From contig CAYSZU010000003.1 of NCBI GenBank assembly GCA_964435635.1, positions 1-52,281 of the forward strand: DNA of 52,281 bases, written 5' to 3'. This document shows positions 34,790 to 43,809 of the stretch, in pieces; within the stretch, counting starts at the first letter, position 1; each line of letters starts with the position of its first letter. The notes under the pieces are model-generated. The model was not told where the DNA came from and searched no databases. It was given only the letters and a program-made list of their open reading frames with translations. A program made the translations under genes and the position numbers. Source of the DNA: DAOOOU01 sp964435635. GTDB taxonomy: Bacteria > Bacillota_I > Bacilli_A > RF39 > UBA660.

Positions 34790-36697
34790 CTACTTTTCAA
34801 ACAAATGACAGTATTTGATTCCTAATGGCCAAATAAGTACTTGTCTAGGCTCCTGCCATTGTGTTAATTTTATTAATTGATAAGCACCATTGTTGCTATA
34901 AGTATAATATCTTTTACCGTCAGTGTAAATATCTGTCATATCGTCACAACCATTAAAATCATCAGGATTTGATAGGCCATTTTCATCAAAAATCATGTCG
35001 CCCCATTTAGATTGAATTATGCTAATTAAATCATCTTTATATAATTCAAGTGGTACACCAATAGCTGTTCCGGCAAGCGATTCATTTAATTTAGTAACAA
35101 GATTAGCAAGATTTGCATCAGTTAAATTATACCAATAAACAGCATCTGTACTAGGAATTGTTGCAACTGGTTTATCAACCCAAATTGTTGAAGTGTTAGA
35201 TAGTTCGACATTATATATATCATCCTCAGAACCTAAATAATCGTCATGGTCAATAAAAACTCCAGCAAAGCTTGCGCTCAAGTTATATTGATTATCAGTA
35301 CTCTTTACTAAATTATAATTGAAATCAATATCAGCGTTTTGGTCATCGTCTAAAACATTTAAACTAATTGCGCCGTTCCATGTTTTATCAACGTAAGTCA
35401 TTTTAATTTTCCCGGTAGCTTTAAGAGGGTAGATATTACTGTCATCTAGATTTAAAACGAAATCCACATCAATATTATTTGCCTTATTACTTCTAATAGT
35501 AGCAGTTAGAACTACAAAATCATGATATATATTAATATAATCTTTATATTCATGTCTATATCTATGTTCCTGAACGTAGGTAATAACCTCTAGCTTACTA
35601 GATAATAATCCTTTAGTATATTTTAGGGAAGGAATACTAGAATCCCATTGAGGATTAACCCAAAATTTAAATACATCATTATAATTAGTTATATGGGCTA
35701 TATCATCTTCCGTTGCTTCATTAATTACGGCGATTTTAACAAATTCAGTGAAGATAAAACTTCCCGTTGTATAAATTGCTAATTCCATACCTAAGTCAAC
35801 AGTCCCGCTAGTGTTAACAACTTCTTTTGCAACTTCAACATATGTTTTAAAATCCGCCGCCGACATACTAGACCAGCGGGCAACTTTTTCTATAAATTCG
35901 TTATTTTCAGAGATGCCGTCTAAAACAGCATTAACAATAGTCTTAATATTTTTATCGTTTAGAATAAATGAATTTTTAGTTACACTAACTGATTTACCAT
36001 CGATAACAATAGTTTCAGTTTTCTTATCTTCAAATTCAACATCATCAAATGAGGCATTAATTAAATCAGTTAAAGTTTTAGCAATATAATCAACATCCGC
36101 TGCTGTTATATAAGAATTTCTAATTGCTTTAAGATAAGATTCAACATCACCAAAAGGAATTTGATTGACTAACTCTTGTAAATCAATCTTAACTGATTTA
36201 TCAAGCAGACTGCCAACTTTGTTGCTCCCGTTTAATGAAGCGTAACCAATCCCGTCTTTAACATTAAATAAAATATCTAGCAGTTTTGTTTGGTCAAAAT
36301 TCACAATCCCAGCTTCAGCTTTACGGTTTTTCAAATCTAATCCTAAGGTATAATTAACTAAGTAATTATTTATTAAACCAGACGCATCAAAGTCGTCTTC
36401 TCCAAATGGCATATCAAGATCAAGTTCAACATCTAATGTTCCAGTTGTAGTAATTGATTGTTGTAATAAATTAATATCTAATTCATTTTCATCAATATTT
36501 TCCAAGGCCCAACTAAATCCTTTATAATATTTATCTAATAAAGACTTAAAAAGGAAACTTGGACTTGAAGTTAATAAATATACTACACCAGTTAGAATAA
36601 TTATTCCTAAGGCCGCTCCACCAATAATCGCTCTAACTTTAGTCGCTTTATTATTAACTAACCCTTCTTTACGCTTGCTCATTACTAAATCACACAT
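34790..36697 (-). CDS. Single-pass exported protein, paralog of the upstream-facing neighbour
   Basis: The protein is about 635 residues with a short basic cytoplasmic start, a transmembrane helix near residues 22-45 and a long extracellular region. Segments matching its neighbour include NYLVNYTLGLDLKNRKAEAG, NASFDDVEFED and YTDGKRYYTYSNNGAY. It lacks the neighbour's Pro-rich N-terminal region. ATG 36697 and ATG 36682 are both possible starts; neither has a strong ribosome site. Its own terminator follows, so the two paralogs are transcribed separately. Function unknown; probably on the cell surface. Confidence 0.72.
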   Translation of the reverse strand: MCDLVMSKRKEGLVNNKATKVRAIIGGAALGIIILTGVVYLLTSSPSFLFKSLLDKYYKGFSWALENIDENELDINLLQQSITTTGTLDVELDLDMPFGEDDFDASGLINNYLVNYTLGLDLKNRKAEAGIVNFDQTKLLDILFNVKDGIGYASLNGSNKVGSLLDKSVKIDLQELVNQIPFGDVESYLKAIRNSYITAADVDYIAKTLTDLINASFDDVEFEDKKTETIVIDGKSVSVTKNSFILNDKNIKTIVNAVLDGISENNEFIEKVARWSSMSAADFKTYVEVAKEVVNTSGTVDLGMELAIYTTGSFIFTEFVKIAVINEATEDDIAHITNYNDVFKFWVNPQWDSSIPSLKYTKGLLSSKLEVITYVQEHRYRHEYKDYINIYHDFVVLTATIRSNKANNIDVDFVLNLDDSNIYPLKATGKIKMTYVDKTWNGAISLNVLDDDQNADIDFNYNLVKSTDNQYNLSASFAGVFIDHDDYLGSEDDIYNVELSNTSTIWVDKPVATIPSTDAVYWYNLTDANLANLVTKLNESLAGTAIGVPLELYKDDLISIIQSKWGDMIFDENGLSNPDDFNGCDDMTDIYTDGKRYYTYSNNGAYQLIKLTQWQEPRQVLIWPLGIKYCHLFEK

Positions 36698-36778
36698 CTT
36701 TCTATATTAATCATATATGTTTATCGTAACATAAGGAATAAAAATTAAAAAGAAAATATTTTATTATTAACATTTTTT

Positions 36779-36787
36779 TGATATAAT
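36779..36787 (+). promoter_or_regulatory. Extended -10 promoter for the radical SAM gene
   Basis: TGATATAAT at 36779-36787, 24 bp before ATG 36812, with no clear -35. Confidence 0.55.
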
Positions 36788-36811
36788 TGTGTAAAATAAG
36801 GTAGGTAATTT

Positions 36812-38668
36812 ATGAAAACAAATAATATCAATGAGATATGGGATGGTCAAAGGCTAATTATTAATGATTTTACGGGATATGATTTATCTAATCTTGATTT
36901 AAGTGAAATCCCAGCAAGTGCCTGGCGCGGGAAAGTTATTAAGAATACTAATTTTAATAATACTAATGTTGATTTTCTTCTCAGCGGTTTGTTTAATCAA
37001 CCAAATACTGAACGTTATAATATTTTTGGTTGTTGCTTTAATAATTGTAATTTAACAAGAATAATTTTAAATGAAGATCAATTTGTAACACTTAAATTCA
37101 TCGATTGTGATTTACGAGGTAGTGGTTTAAAAGAAAAAGCCATCATAAAAGAAAGCCGTTATAAACCAACTAGAATCGGTCGCGATGCAGCTTGTTATGT
37201 TCATTTTAATAATTGTCTTTTACCTGATGATTATCTTGAACCAGGAGAAGTGTTAGAAGATATTAAGACCAATGTTGATCTAAAGACAGTTAGTTCTAAT
37301 CCTAACTTATTGCTAACTTCTAGGAGTTTGTATAGTTTAATTCGGCACAGATTTGGCTATCGCGATAATGGACTATATCCGCTTGATGATATTCCTAAAA
37401 TAAACAAAGAAATGATTGATCTAATTATGCGTTGTGATCGTGAAGGTTATCTTAAGAAAATAATAATATTTTTTGCTAAGTACTTTGATGATTTTCAAAT
37501 GTTTAATTTAATTAGGGGCACAATTACTGGTTATCATTTTGAAAATATAAACTTTGAAGATATAGATGAAAAAGCTTTAGCGCTGATTACCTTTACTAAC
37601 TGTACCTTTGATAATTGTACTTTTGAAGGACCTATTAGTCTGTTGTTTAATAACGAAAAAATTAGTTTTGCTGGTTTTTATAATTGTGAAATGAAAAATA
37701 TTTCTTTTCCCCAACTAAACGAAGGAAGCTGGCGCGAAATTGGTAATGATCGTTTTCTACCATCAAGTATAACAGTCAGAACTAATTTATATTTAGAGCT
37801 AGGTCGAGCATGTAATGCTAAATGTGTTTTTTGTCGTAATAATTCTTTTGACCACTGCTCATATAATCGTGAGGACCTTTTTCAAGCTTTAACAAGTGTT
37901 CTTCCTTATGTTCATGATGTTGTTTTAGGGGGTGGGGAACCAACCCTAGTTCCAGAAGATATTGAAACAGCCCTTGATCTAGTTAAAAAAAGAGATAAAG
38001 GACCTAATCGTTATAAAAAAGACATTGATACTTATGTTTTTACAAACGGAACAGCTGATTTAAACTATTATGAAAGTTTAATTGATCGAGGGGTTGGCTT
38101 AAATGTAAGTCGACACGCCGTTAATGATGAAGAAAACGCGGCTATTTTGGGAATTAAGAAAGCTGAACTTGTTTCAGAAAAAAAATTAGTTGAGTATGCT
38201 TCTGGTCGTATGGTAACCCTTTGTGCCACTTGTTTTAAAGGGGGCTTAGATTCAACTTATAAAATTATAGAATATTTAATTTGGGCGCAAAAGCTTGGGG
38301 CAAATCGAGTTTTATTATCAACTCTTCACAAAGATATCTCCGCTGGAGAGTTAGTCAATTATGATAGAATTAATATTGATGAACAAATCTTTAATGAAAT
38401 AGCTACTTATTTAATGCGCTTAGGTTATAAGAAAACCGAACCTATCTATTCAACTGGGGGTTATTATACAACAGTCTTAGAAAATGATAGTTTTAGCATT
38501 ATCTTAAAAACTTATGTTTCTAAAAAAGAACTTCAAGCGCAGTGGCCAATAGCTTTAAAAAGAACGTTTGATTTATCAATTAGTCCTGATGGTGTTTTAC
38601 ATGAAAATTGGCACCAACGGGATGATGGCTTGATTATCCCAAAAGAAAAAACAGTCCATACTATATAA
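36812..38668 (+). CDS. Radical SAM protein with pentapeptide-like N-terminal domain
   Basis: The 618-residue protein has a radical SAM core with the iron-sulfur motif CNAKCVFC (Cys334, 338, 341) and a SAM-binding GGGEPTL near 373. The first 300 residues look like pentapeptide-type repeats in two blocks (FTGYDLSNLDLSEI, NTNFNNTNVDFLLSGLF; then ITFTNCTFDNCTFEG, FAGFYNCEMKNISF) around a helical stretch. A further CATC lies about 130 residues after the core motif; no clear SPASM cluster is seen at the end. It is possibly a peptide- or tRNA-modifying enzyme, but the substrate is unknown. The phospholipase-like gene follows after 30 bp. Confidence 0.82.
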   Translation: MKTNNINEIWDGQRLIINDFTGYDLSNLDLSEIPASAWRGKVIKNTNFNNTNVDFLLSGLFNQPNTERYNIFGCCFNNCNLTRIILNEDQFVTLKFIDCDLRGSGLKEKAIIKESRYKPTRIGRDAACYVHFNNCLLPDDYLEPGEVLEDIKTNVDLKTVSSNPNLLLTSRSLYSLIRHRFGYRDNGLYPLDDIPKINKEMIDLIMRCDREGYLKKIIIFFAKYFDDFQMFNLIRGTITGYHFENINFEDIDEKALALITFTNCTFDNCTFEGPISLLFNNEKISFAGFYNCEMKNISFPQLNEGSWREIGNDRFLPSSITVRTNLYLELGRACNAKCVFCRNNSFDHCSYNREDLFQALTSVLPYVHDVVLGGGEPTLVPEDIETALDLVKKRDKGPNRYKKDIDTYVFTNGTADLNYYESLIDRGVGLNVSRHAVNDEENAAILGIKKAELVSEKKLVEYASGRMVTLCATCFKGGLDSTYKIIEYLIWAQKLGANRVLLSTLHKDISAGELVNYDRINIDEQIFNEIATYLMRLGYKKTEPIYSTGGYYTTVLENDSFSIILKTYVSKKELQAQWPIALKRTFDLSISPDGVLHENWHQRDDGLIIPKEKTVHTI

Positions 38669-38698
38669 TAAAAAGATAAGAATAAGAAGGGTGATTTT

Positions 38699-39322
38699 AT
38701 GGCTTCAGCAATAATCCATTTATGTGTTGCAAAAAAAATTAATGAGTTTCTCAAAATGGATAGTAAACTTCTCGCTTTAGGATCAATTGCTCCTGATATA
38801 AGTAAATTAGTTGGTCAAACAAAATATGCTTCTCATTTTTTAGATGGTTTTACTGAAGATAGTCCGCCTAATATTGATCGTTTTTTAAAAAAATATCAAA
38901 GCGAATTAAATAAACCGTTTGAAATGGGTTATTTAATTCACCTATTAACAGACAAATATTGGTTTAGAGATTACATTTATAAATATATAAATCGTTATGA
39001 ACAAAATGAAGAAGAGCAAGATTTAACCTACACCGGACTTAAACATTTTATCTATCATGATTATACTAATCTAAATATCGATTTAATTGATGAATATATG
39101 CTACCCCTTGATATTTTTAGTAATGAGTTTCATTTTCCAAAATCAATTATTACTGAAATTCCCATGGAGCGCTTAGATATTCTAATTGAAAAAATGGGCC
39201 TTATTATTACTAATTCAAAAGAAGGGCCAAAAATAGTTTTTGATTTAAAAGACATTAAAGAGTTCATCAGTGAATGTACCGCTAAAATAATCGATGATCT
39301 TAAAAATATTAATTACAATTAA
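38699..39322 (+). CDS. Zinc-dependent phospholipase C-like / metal-dependent hydrolase
   Basis: The 207-residue protein opens with ASAIIHLCVAKKINEFL and has GSIAPDISKLV, ASHFLDGF and GYLIHLLTDKYW. This His/Asp pattern (H, PD, H, D, H..D) is that of the bacterial zinc-dependent phospholipase C/S1-P1-like family, here without a signal peptide. That would make it an intracellular member of unknown substrate. GAAGGGTG precedes ATG 38699. It lies between the radical SAM gene and a membrane protein in one likely operon. Confidence 0.65.
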   Translation: MASAIIHLCVAKKINEFLKMDSKLLALGSIAPDISKLVGQTKYASHFLDGFTEDSPPNIDRFLKKYQSELNKPFEMGYLIHLLTDKYWFRDYIYKYINRYEQNEEEQDLTYTGLKHFIYHDYTNLNIDLIDEYMLPLDIFSNEFHFPKSIITEIPMERLDILIEKMGLIITNSKEGPKIVFDLKDIKEFISECTAKIIDDLKNINYN

Positions 39323-39341
39323 ATAATTATAAGGAGGAAAT

Positions 39342-39974
39342 ATGACTGAACAAACTTTAATAAAGAAAAAGAAGCTACCTTTTTATAAATATCTCTCGTT
39401 TACTTTAATCTTTATGAGTATTTTAGTTTTAAGTATTATTTATTTTATTGATACTTTACCAAAAGATTATTTTCTTTTTACCGTTGGTATATTTATTATG
39501 ATCGATGGTCTTTTAATTCTTTTAATGAATGGAAAAAAGCGGCGTAAAATATTTGGGGGCGGCATTAGTTTATTTTTAATTGTTATTATGATTCTTGGGA
39601 CGGTTTATGAAATAAATACATTAACTTTTCTAAAAAAGTTTGGTTATACAAACTATGAGGTTATAAATTACTTAGTTTTAACTAATAAAAATAGTATGGT
39701 TGATGAGTTAACAGACTTAGATAATGATAAAATTGGTGTTCTTCGCCCTTCAACAAAAAAAACTGCTAAAGCTAATAAATATTTGACTAGAAAAATAGTT
39801 TTTACTCCAATTGAAAAGCAAAACACCGATGAGTTATTTAATAATCTAGCTAATGATAAAGTAGCTGCTATTTTAATTGAGAAGAACCAACTAGAAAAAA
39901 TAATTAATCTAAATCCTGCATATAAGGATAATTATAAGCAAATTTATGAATTTGTCCTTGAACTAAAAAGGTAA
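39342..39974 (+). CDS. LytR-CpsA-Psr-type N-terminal membrane/accessory domain without the LCP domain
   Basis: The 210-residue protein has three transmembrane helices (about 18-38, 45-62, 70-90). A small outside domain ends in KVAAILIEKNQLEKIINLNP and YKQIYEFVLELKR. The same three-helix plus accessory layout stands in front of the LCP catalytic domain in many Firmicute LytR-CpsA-Psr proteins, which attach polymers to the wall. Here the protein stops where the LCP domain would start, and no LCP motif follows in any frame up to the next gene. AAGGAGG gives a strong start. Confidence 0.6.
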   Translation: MTEQTLIKKKKLPFYKYLSFTLIFMSILVLSIIYFIDTLPKDYFLFTVGIFIMIDGLLILLMNGKKRRKIFGGGISLFLIVIMILGTVYEINTLTFLKKFGYTNYEVINYLVLTNKNSMVDELTDLDNDKIGVLRPSTKKTAKANKYLTRKIVFTPIEKQNTDELFNNLANDKVAAILIEKNQLEKIINLNPAYKDNYKQIYEFVLELKR

Positions 39975-39981
39975 TCATTAT

Positions 39982-40010
39982 TTGACTAAAAATTAAAAGT
40001 AAGCTATATT
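39982..40010 (+). promoter_or_regulatory. Sigma-A type promoter
   Basis: TTGACT (39982-39987), a 17-bp spacer and TATATT (40005-40010), 25 bp before ATG 40036. Confidence 0.7.
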
Positions 40011-40035
40011 AAGATTAGAAATAATAGGAGTTTAA

Positions 40036-41430
40036 ATGAAAAAGACGTATATTTTATGGTTAGCTGGATTAGCTTTAACTCTAATTGTCATTCTATCACT
40101 AGGCTTTGGTTATTATCTTTTTTGTCTTAATCAAAAAAAAGATATTTATGCCGTTACAAAAGGTTGTATTGAAATAATTTATACTAATAAAAGTGAAACA
40201 ATGACAATGAAAGCAATTGCTTTATCTGATGATGATGGTAAATCAATAACCCCTTACGCGGTTACTTTTCGTAATGTTTGTCAAAAAGAGGTAAAAAGCG
40301 AACTTCGTTTGAATATAAGTAATAATGATAATATAAAAATCGAGACGATTAAAGCTTATATAAACGGTGATATTAAACAAGAACCGGTTTTATATTCTAC
40401 TTTAATCAATTCAAATTCCGCCACTTCAAATGCTAATAGTAAAATTATTCTAACTTTTACAATAGCACCTAAAAAAACCATTAGAGTTAACTTTAGACTA
40501 TGGTTAGATGAAAAGTTAGGTTCAAGTGCAATAGATCAGAGTGCAATTGAAGCAAAAATCGAGTTAGCATCAGAACTAACCACAATAAAACCTTACTTAA
40601 AAGATGTTATTCTTGAAGCAAATGGTGGCCTAGCGGCAATTGAAGCCAAGGCGATGCCGGAATTTAATGAACCAGCTACCATAAATGAGGGCCTTATTGC
40701 AATTACTACTAATGCTCAAACTAGTTATCATTTTAGAGGCAGCGTTGATAATAATTATCTTTCCTTTGCTGGTTTTAATTGGCGAATTGTTAAGCTAAAC
40801 GAAGATGGTTCAATTAAAATAATATATGACGATGAAAAGGAGTTAATAACACCCTTTAATAATAGTGAAGATTTACCTGATTTAGTTGGATATACATATG
40901 TTAGTGAAGATAAACTAACAGATAGCGCAATCAAAACAGCTTTAATTAATTTTTATAATCAAAATATTAAAGATCAAGGACTTAGTAAGTATTTAACCGA
41001 GCAGAACTTTTGTAATGACACTTCTACAACTACCAAACAACAAGCAATTATTTTTGGTGGTTACGAGCGGCTATATGACGCTAAGATTCCTCAACTTAAT
41101 TGTCCAACAACTGATCAGACTTATGGTGGATCATATAAGGCAATGATTGGACTTATCTCAGCTGATGAAGTTGCCGTGGCCGGTGGCGTAAGCCGCAAAG
41201 CTAATCTTAAATATTATCTTAGAACTAAAACGAGTTATTTCACCATGACACCAAGTGATTATATTCAAAAAAAAGCTTATATAATGATTGTTACTAATCA
41301 AGGTGAAATAAATGATACCGTAGTATCAAAATCGCTTGCACTAAGGCCAGTTATTAATCTAAAAGCAACTACAACTGTAACAGGTAGTGGAACTAATTTA
41401 GATCCATACGTTATCGATTTAGACTCTTAA
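40036..41430 (+). CDS. Membrane-anchored exported protein with DUF6273-like C-terminal region
   Basis: The 464-residue protein has one N-terminal transmembrane helix (about 7-29) and an extracellular part. The C-terminal 250 residues contain FAGFNWRIVKLNEDGSIKII, IGLISADEV, a YYLRTKTSYF segment and the ending ALRPVINLK...GSGTNLDPYVID. This W-R-I / LISxDE / LRPVINL pattern is common in secreted proteins of gut Firmicutes. Cys pairs suggest disulfides. It is followed by an orphan prepilin gene, a neighbour often seen with such domains, which may mean export or pseudopilus display. Confidence 0.72.
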   Translation: MKKTYILWLAGLALTLIVILSLGFGYYLFCLNQKKDIYAVTKGCIEIIYTNKSETMTMKAIALSDDDGKSITPYAVTFRNVCQKEVKSELRLNISNNDNIKIETIKAYINGDIKQEPVLYSTLINSNSATSNANSKIILTFTIAPKKTIRVNFRLWLDEKLGSSAIDQSAIEAKIELASELTTIKPYLKDVILEANGGLAAIEAKAMPEFNEPATINEGLIAITTNAQTSYHFRGSVDNNYLSFAGFNWRIVKLNEDGSIKIIYDDEKELITPFNNSEDLPDLVGYTYVSEDKLTDSAIKTALINFYNQNIKDQGLSKYLTEQNFCNDTSTTTKQQAIIFGGYERLYDAKIPQLNCPTTDQTYGGSYKAMIGLISADEVAVAGGVSRKANLKYYLRTKTSYFTMTPSDYIQKKAYIMIVTNQGEINDTVVSKSLALRPVINLKATTTVTGSGTNLDPYVIDLDS

Positions 41431-41443
41431 TTGGGTCTTTTTT
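41421..41443 (+). terminator. Intrinsic terminator overlapping the stop codon
   Basis: AGACTC (41421-41426) pairs with GGGTCT (41433-41438, one G-U), followed by six T. Confidence 0.65.
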
Positions 41444-41495
41444 ATTTATATAACTGTTAAAATGTAGTATGATATAAAATAGATAGGTGAGTAAA

Positions 41496-41912
41496 ATGAA
41501 GATAAAAGAAAAAAAACGGGGCTTTACTTTGGTTGAAATATTAGCGGTAATTGTTTTATTAGCGTCTTTAATCTTGATTGCTACGGGAAGTATAGTCGCT
41601 ATTTCTAATCGAACTAAAATTAAAATGTTTTGTACAAAAGTAGAGACAATTGAAGCAGCAGCCCGTCAATATGGTCAAGATAAAATGGTAACTGCCTTAC
41701 CAGAAACTCCAATCACAATTACGGTAGCTGATTTACGTAACGAAGGCTATATTAAATATGATGATGGTAGTACTGAAGTAGCAGATCCGCGTGATAAAGC
41801 TTCAATGCTTGATAAAAGCATTGATGTTTACCGTCAATATAAGCGAGTATATGCTGCTTATAATTATGCTTCAGAAGCTGAGGCGGATTTATGTGGGGCT
41901 GGTAATAATTAG
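41496..41912 (+). CDS. Prepilin-type (type IV pilin-like) protein
   Basis: The 138-residue protein has a basic leader KEKKRGFTLVEILAVIVLLA: prepilin peptidase cleavage after Gly, then F and the conserved Glu at +5, then the hydrophobic helix. A short globular domain with two Cys follows. GTG 41487 is in frame, but AGGTGAG is the ribosome site for ATG 41496. No pilus ATPase, platform protein or prepilin peptidase is in the window. It probably depends on genes elsewhere or acts as a pseudopilin linked to export of its neighbour. Confidence 0.85.
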   Translation: MKIKEKKRGFTLVEILAVIVLLASLILIATGSIVAISNRTKIKMFCTKVETIEAAARQYGQDKMVTALPETPITITVADLRNEGYIKYDDGSTEVADPRDKASMLDKSIDVYRQYKRVYAAYNYASEAEADLCGAGNN

Positions 41913-41932
41913 CACCCAAAACAAGATATGTA

Positions 41933-41941
41933 TGATATAAT
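41933..41941 (+). promoter_or_regulatory. Extended -10 promoter for der
   Basis: TGATATAAT at 41933-41941, 23 bp before the der start; GGAGGG at 41953-41958 serves as ribosome site. Confidence 0.6.
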
Positions 41942-41964
41942 AACCGCTTACTGGAGGGATTAAT

Positions 41965-43278
41965 ATGCGCAAAACAGTTTGTTTAATCGGCCGACCAAAC
42001 GTTGGTAAAAGTACAATATTTAATCGTTTGATTTGCGAAAAGAAATCGATTATCATGGATATTCCTGGTGTAACTAGGGATCGGATTTATGGCAATGTTA
42101 ATCATAATGAGATAAACTTTTTATTGATTGATACCGGTGGTATTAGTATTGGAGCAGAAATAATTAATAAAGATATAAAGATGCAAGCCGAAATTGCGAT
42201 TAATGAATCAGATGTCATTGTTTTTATTGTGGATGGTCAAGAAGCAATTACGGCTAATGACCTAGCGATTAAAGAAATGCTAATAAAGTCGGGGAAAAAG
42301 GTTATTGTAGCGGTAAATAAACTAGATAATAACAAAATGCAAACCGAAAACATCTATGACTATTATACTTTAGGTTTCGAAGAAATTATTCCAATTAGTG
42401 CGACCCACAATATTGGTTTTGGGGAATTGTTAGAAGCAATTACTAAGGATTTTACCCCTAGTGAAGAACCGGCGGACGAACTCCTAAAGTTTTGTATTAT
42501 CGGCCGGCCAAATGTTGGCAAGAGTAGTTTAATAAATGCTTTATTAAACGAAGAACGAGTAATTGTCAGCCCAATTGCTGGAACTACTCGTGATGCAATT
42601 GATACAAGATTTAGTTATGAAAAAAAAGATTATATTGTAATAGATACAGCCGGAATGAGAAAAAAAGGGCGAATCTATGAAGATTTGGAAAAATACAGTT
42701 TAATCAGAAGTTTAAAAGCTATTGATCGCAGTAATGTCTGTGTCATAGTTATTAATGCTGAAGAAGGCATCATTGAACATGATAAACATATTGCTTCTTA
42801 TGCAATTGAAGCCGGAAAAGGAATAGTCTTAGCAATTAACAAATGGGATTTAATGCCTGATCCAAATTTAGATATTAAAAAATGGCGAAAAAAGATTGCT
42901 GATAATTTTCAGTTTATTCCATATGCTAAAATTGTCTTTTTATCAGCTAAAACAAAAAAAAGAGTGCATACCTTAATGCCAGAAGTTATTAAAGCTTATG
43001 AAAATGCTTGCCAAGAGATTAAAACATCACTTTTAAACAACGTTATTGTTGATGCGGTTTCTTTACATCAACCGCCTTCTTATAAAGGAAGACGCTTAAA
43101 GATATTCTTTTCTAGTCAAGCCGGAACTAAACCACCTAAATTTATTTTAAGAGTTAATGACAAAGGCTTAGTTCATTTTAGTTATGAGCGCTATCTTGAA
43201 AATGTTATTCGGGATAATTTCGACTTAACAGGAACGCCAATTATCATCCAATTTAAAAACAAAAATGATCTTGATTAA
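41965..43278 (+). CDS. der: Ribosome biogenesis GTPase Der (EngA)
   Basis: The 437-residue protein has two tandem GTPase domains, each with a GRPNVGKS P-loop (near residues 9-16 and 178), DTGG or DTAGM, and NKLD or NKWD. A C-terminal KH-like domain follows (PPSYKGRRLKIFFSSQAGTK). It acts in assembly of the 50S subunit. GGAGGG precedes ATG 41965. It is a single gene between the prepilin and hup. Confidence 0.97.
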   Translation: MRKTVCLIGRPNVGKSTIFNRLICEKKSIIMDIPGVTRDRIYGNVNHNEINFLLIDTGGISIGAEIINKDIKMQAEIAINESDVIVFIVDGQEAITANDLAIKEMLIKSGKKVIVAVNKLDNNKMQTENIYDYYTLGFEEIIPISATHNIGFGELLEAITKDFTPSEEPADELLKFCIIGRPNVGKSSLINALLNEERVIVSPIAGTTRDAIDTRFSYEKKDYIVIDTAGMRKKGRIYEDLEKYSLIRSLKAIDRSNVCVIVINAEEGIIEHDKHIASYAIEAGKGIVLAINKWDLMPDPNLDIKKWRKKIADNFQFIPYAKIVFLSAKTKKRVHTLMPEVIKAYENACQEIKTSLLNNVIVDAVSLHQPPSYKGRRLKIFFSSQAGTKPPKFILRVNDKGLVHFSYERYLENVIRDNFDLTGTPIIIQFKNKNDLD

Positions 43279-43381
43279 ATACCGAGGAATGTCTAATATA
43301 TGCCTAATTTACTTATTATTAGCCTAATTAACCTAAAATAAATTTAAAAGTGTTGATTTTGCTTGATTTTAAGAATATTAT

Positions 43382-43410
43382 TTGCTATTTTAAGTATGTA
43401 AGGGTATGAT
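43382..43410 (+). promoter_or_regulatory. Promoter of the HU gene
   Basis: TTGCTA (43382-43387), a 17-bp spacer and TATGAT (43405-43410). The preceding 100 bp after der are very AT-rich with no other feature seen. Confidence 0.7.
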
Positions 43411-43446
43411 GCCTTTATAAATAAAATTTTATTGGGAGGTAAAATT

Positions 43447-43719
43447 ATGGGAAAACAAGAACTTGTTGAATTCATTGCTGCAAAAGCTGGATTAACAAAA
43501 GCTGACGCTGGCCGTGCGCTAGACGCAACAGTAGAAGGGATTACTGCGGGACTAAAGAAAGAAAAAAAAGTTGCTTTAGTTGGTTTCGGAACTTTCAGTT
43601 CTAAAAGAAGAGCTGCTCGTGAAGGCATTAATCCATTAACTAAACAGCCTTTAAAAATTGCCGCTAAAAATGTTGCATCTTTTAAAGCCGGAAGTAAATT
43701 AAAAGACGCGATTAACTAA
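43447..43719 (+). CDS. hup: DNA-binding protein HU
   Basis: The 90-residue protein matches HU/IHF: KQELVEFIAAKAGLTKADAG, VALVGFGTFSSKRRAARE and GINPLTKQPLKIAAK, where the common GRNP arm tip reads GINP. The end is FKAGSKLKDAIN. It is the main nucleoid protein in such genomes. TTG 43432 is in frame, but TGGGAGG at 43434-43440 sets ATG 43447. Own promoter and terminator. Confidence 0.96.
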   Translation: MGKQELVEFIAAKAGLTKADAGRALDATVEGITAGLKKEKKVALVGFGTFSSKRRAAREGINPLTKQPLKIAAKNVASFKAGSKLKDAIN

Positions 43720-43744
43720 TTATAGTTAGTCAATTATAGTAAAG

Positions 43745-43768
43745 AAAGCCGATATAGGCTTTTTTTTG
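43745..43768 (+). terminator. Intrinsic terminator of hup
   Basis: AAAGCC (43745-43750) pairs with GGCTTT (43757-43762) around GATATA, followed by a run of T. Confidence 0.75.
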
Positions 43769-43809
43769 TTGGTTTTAACTGCTATACTATAGATGATAGG
43801 AGTATCGTA

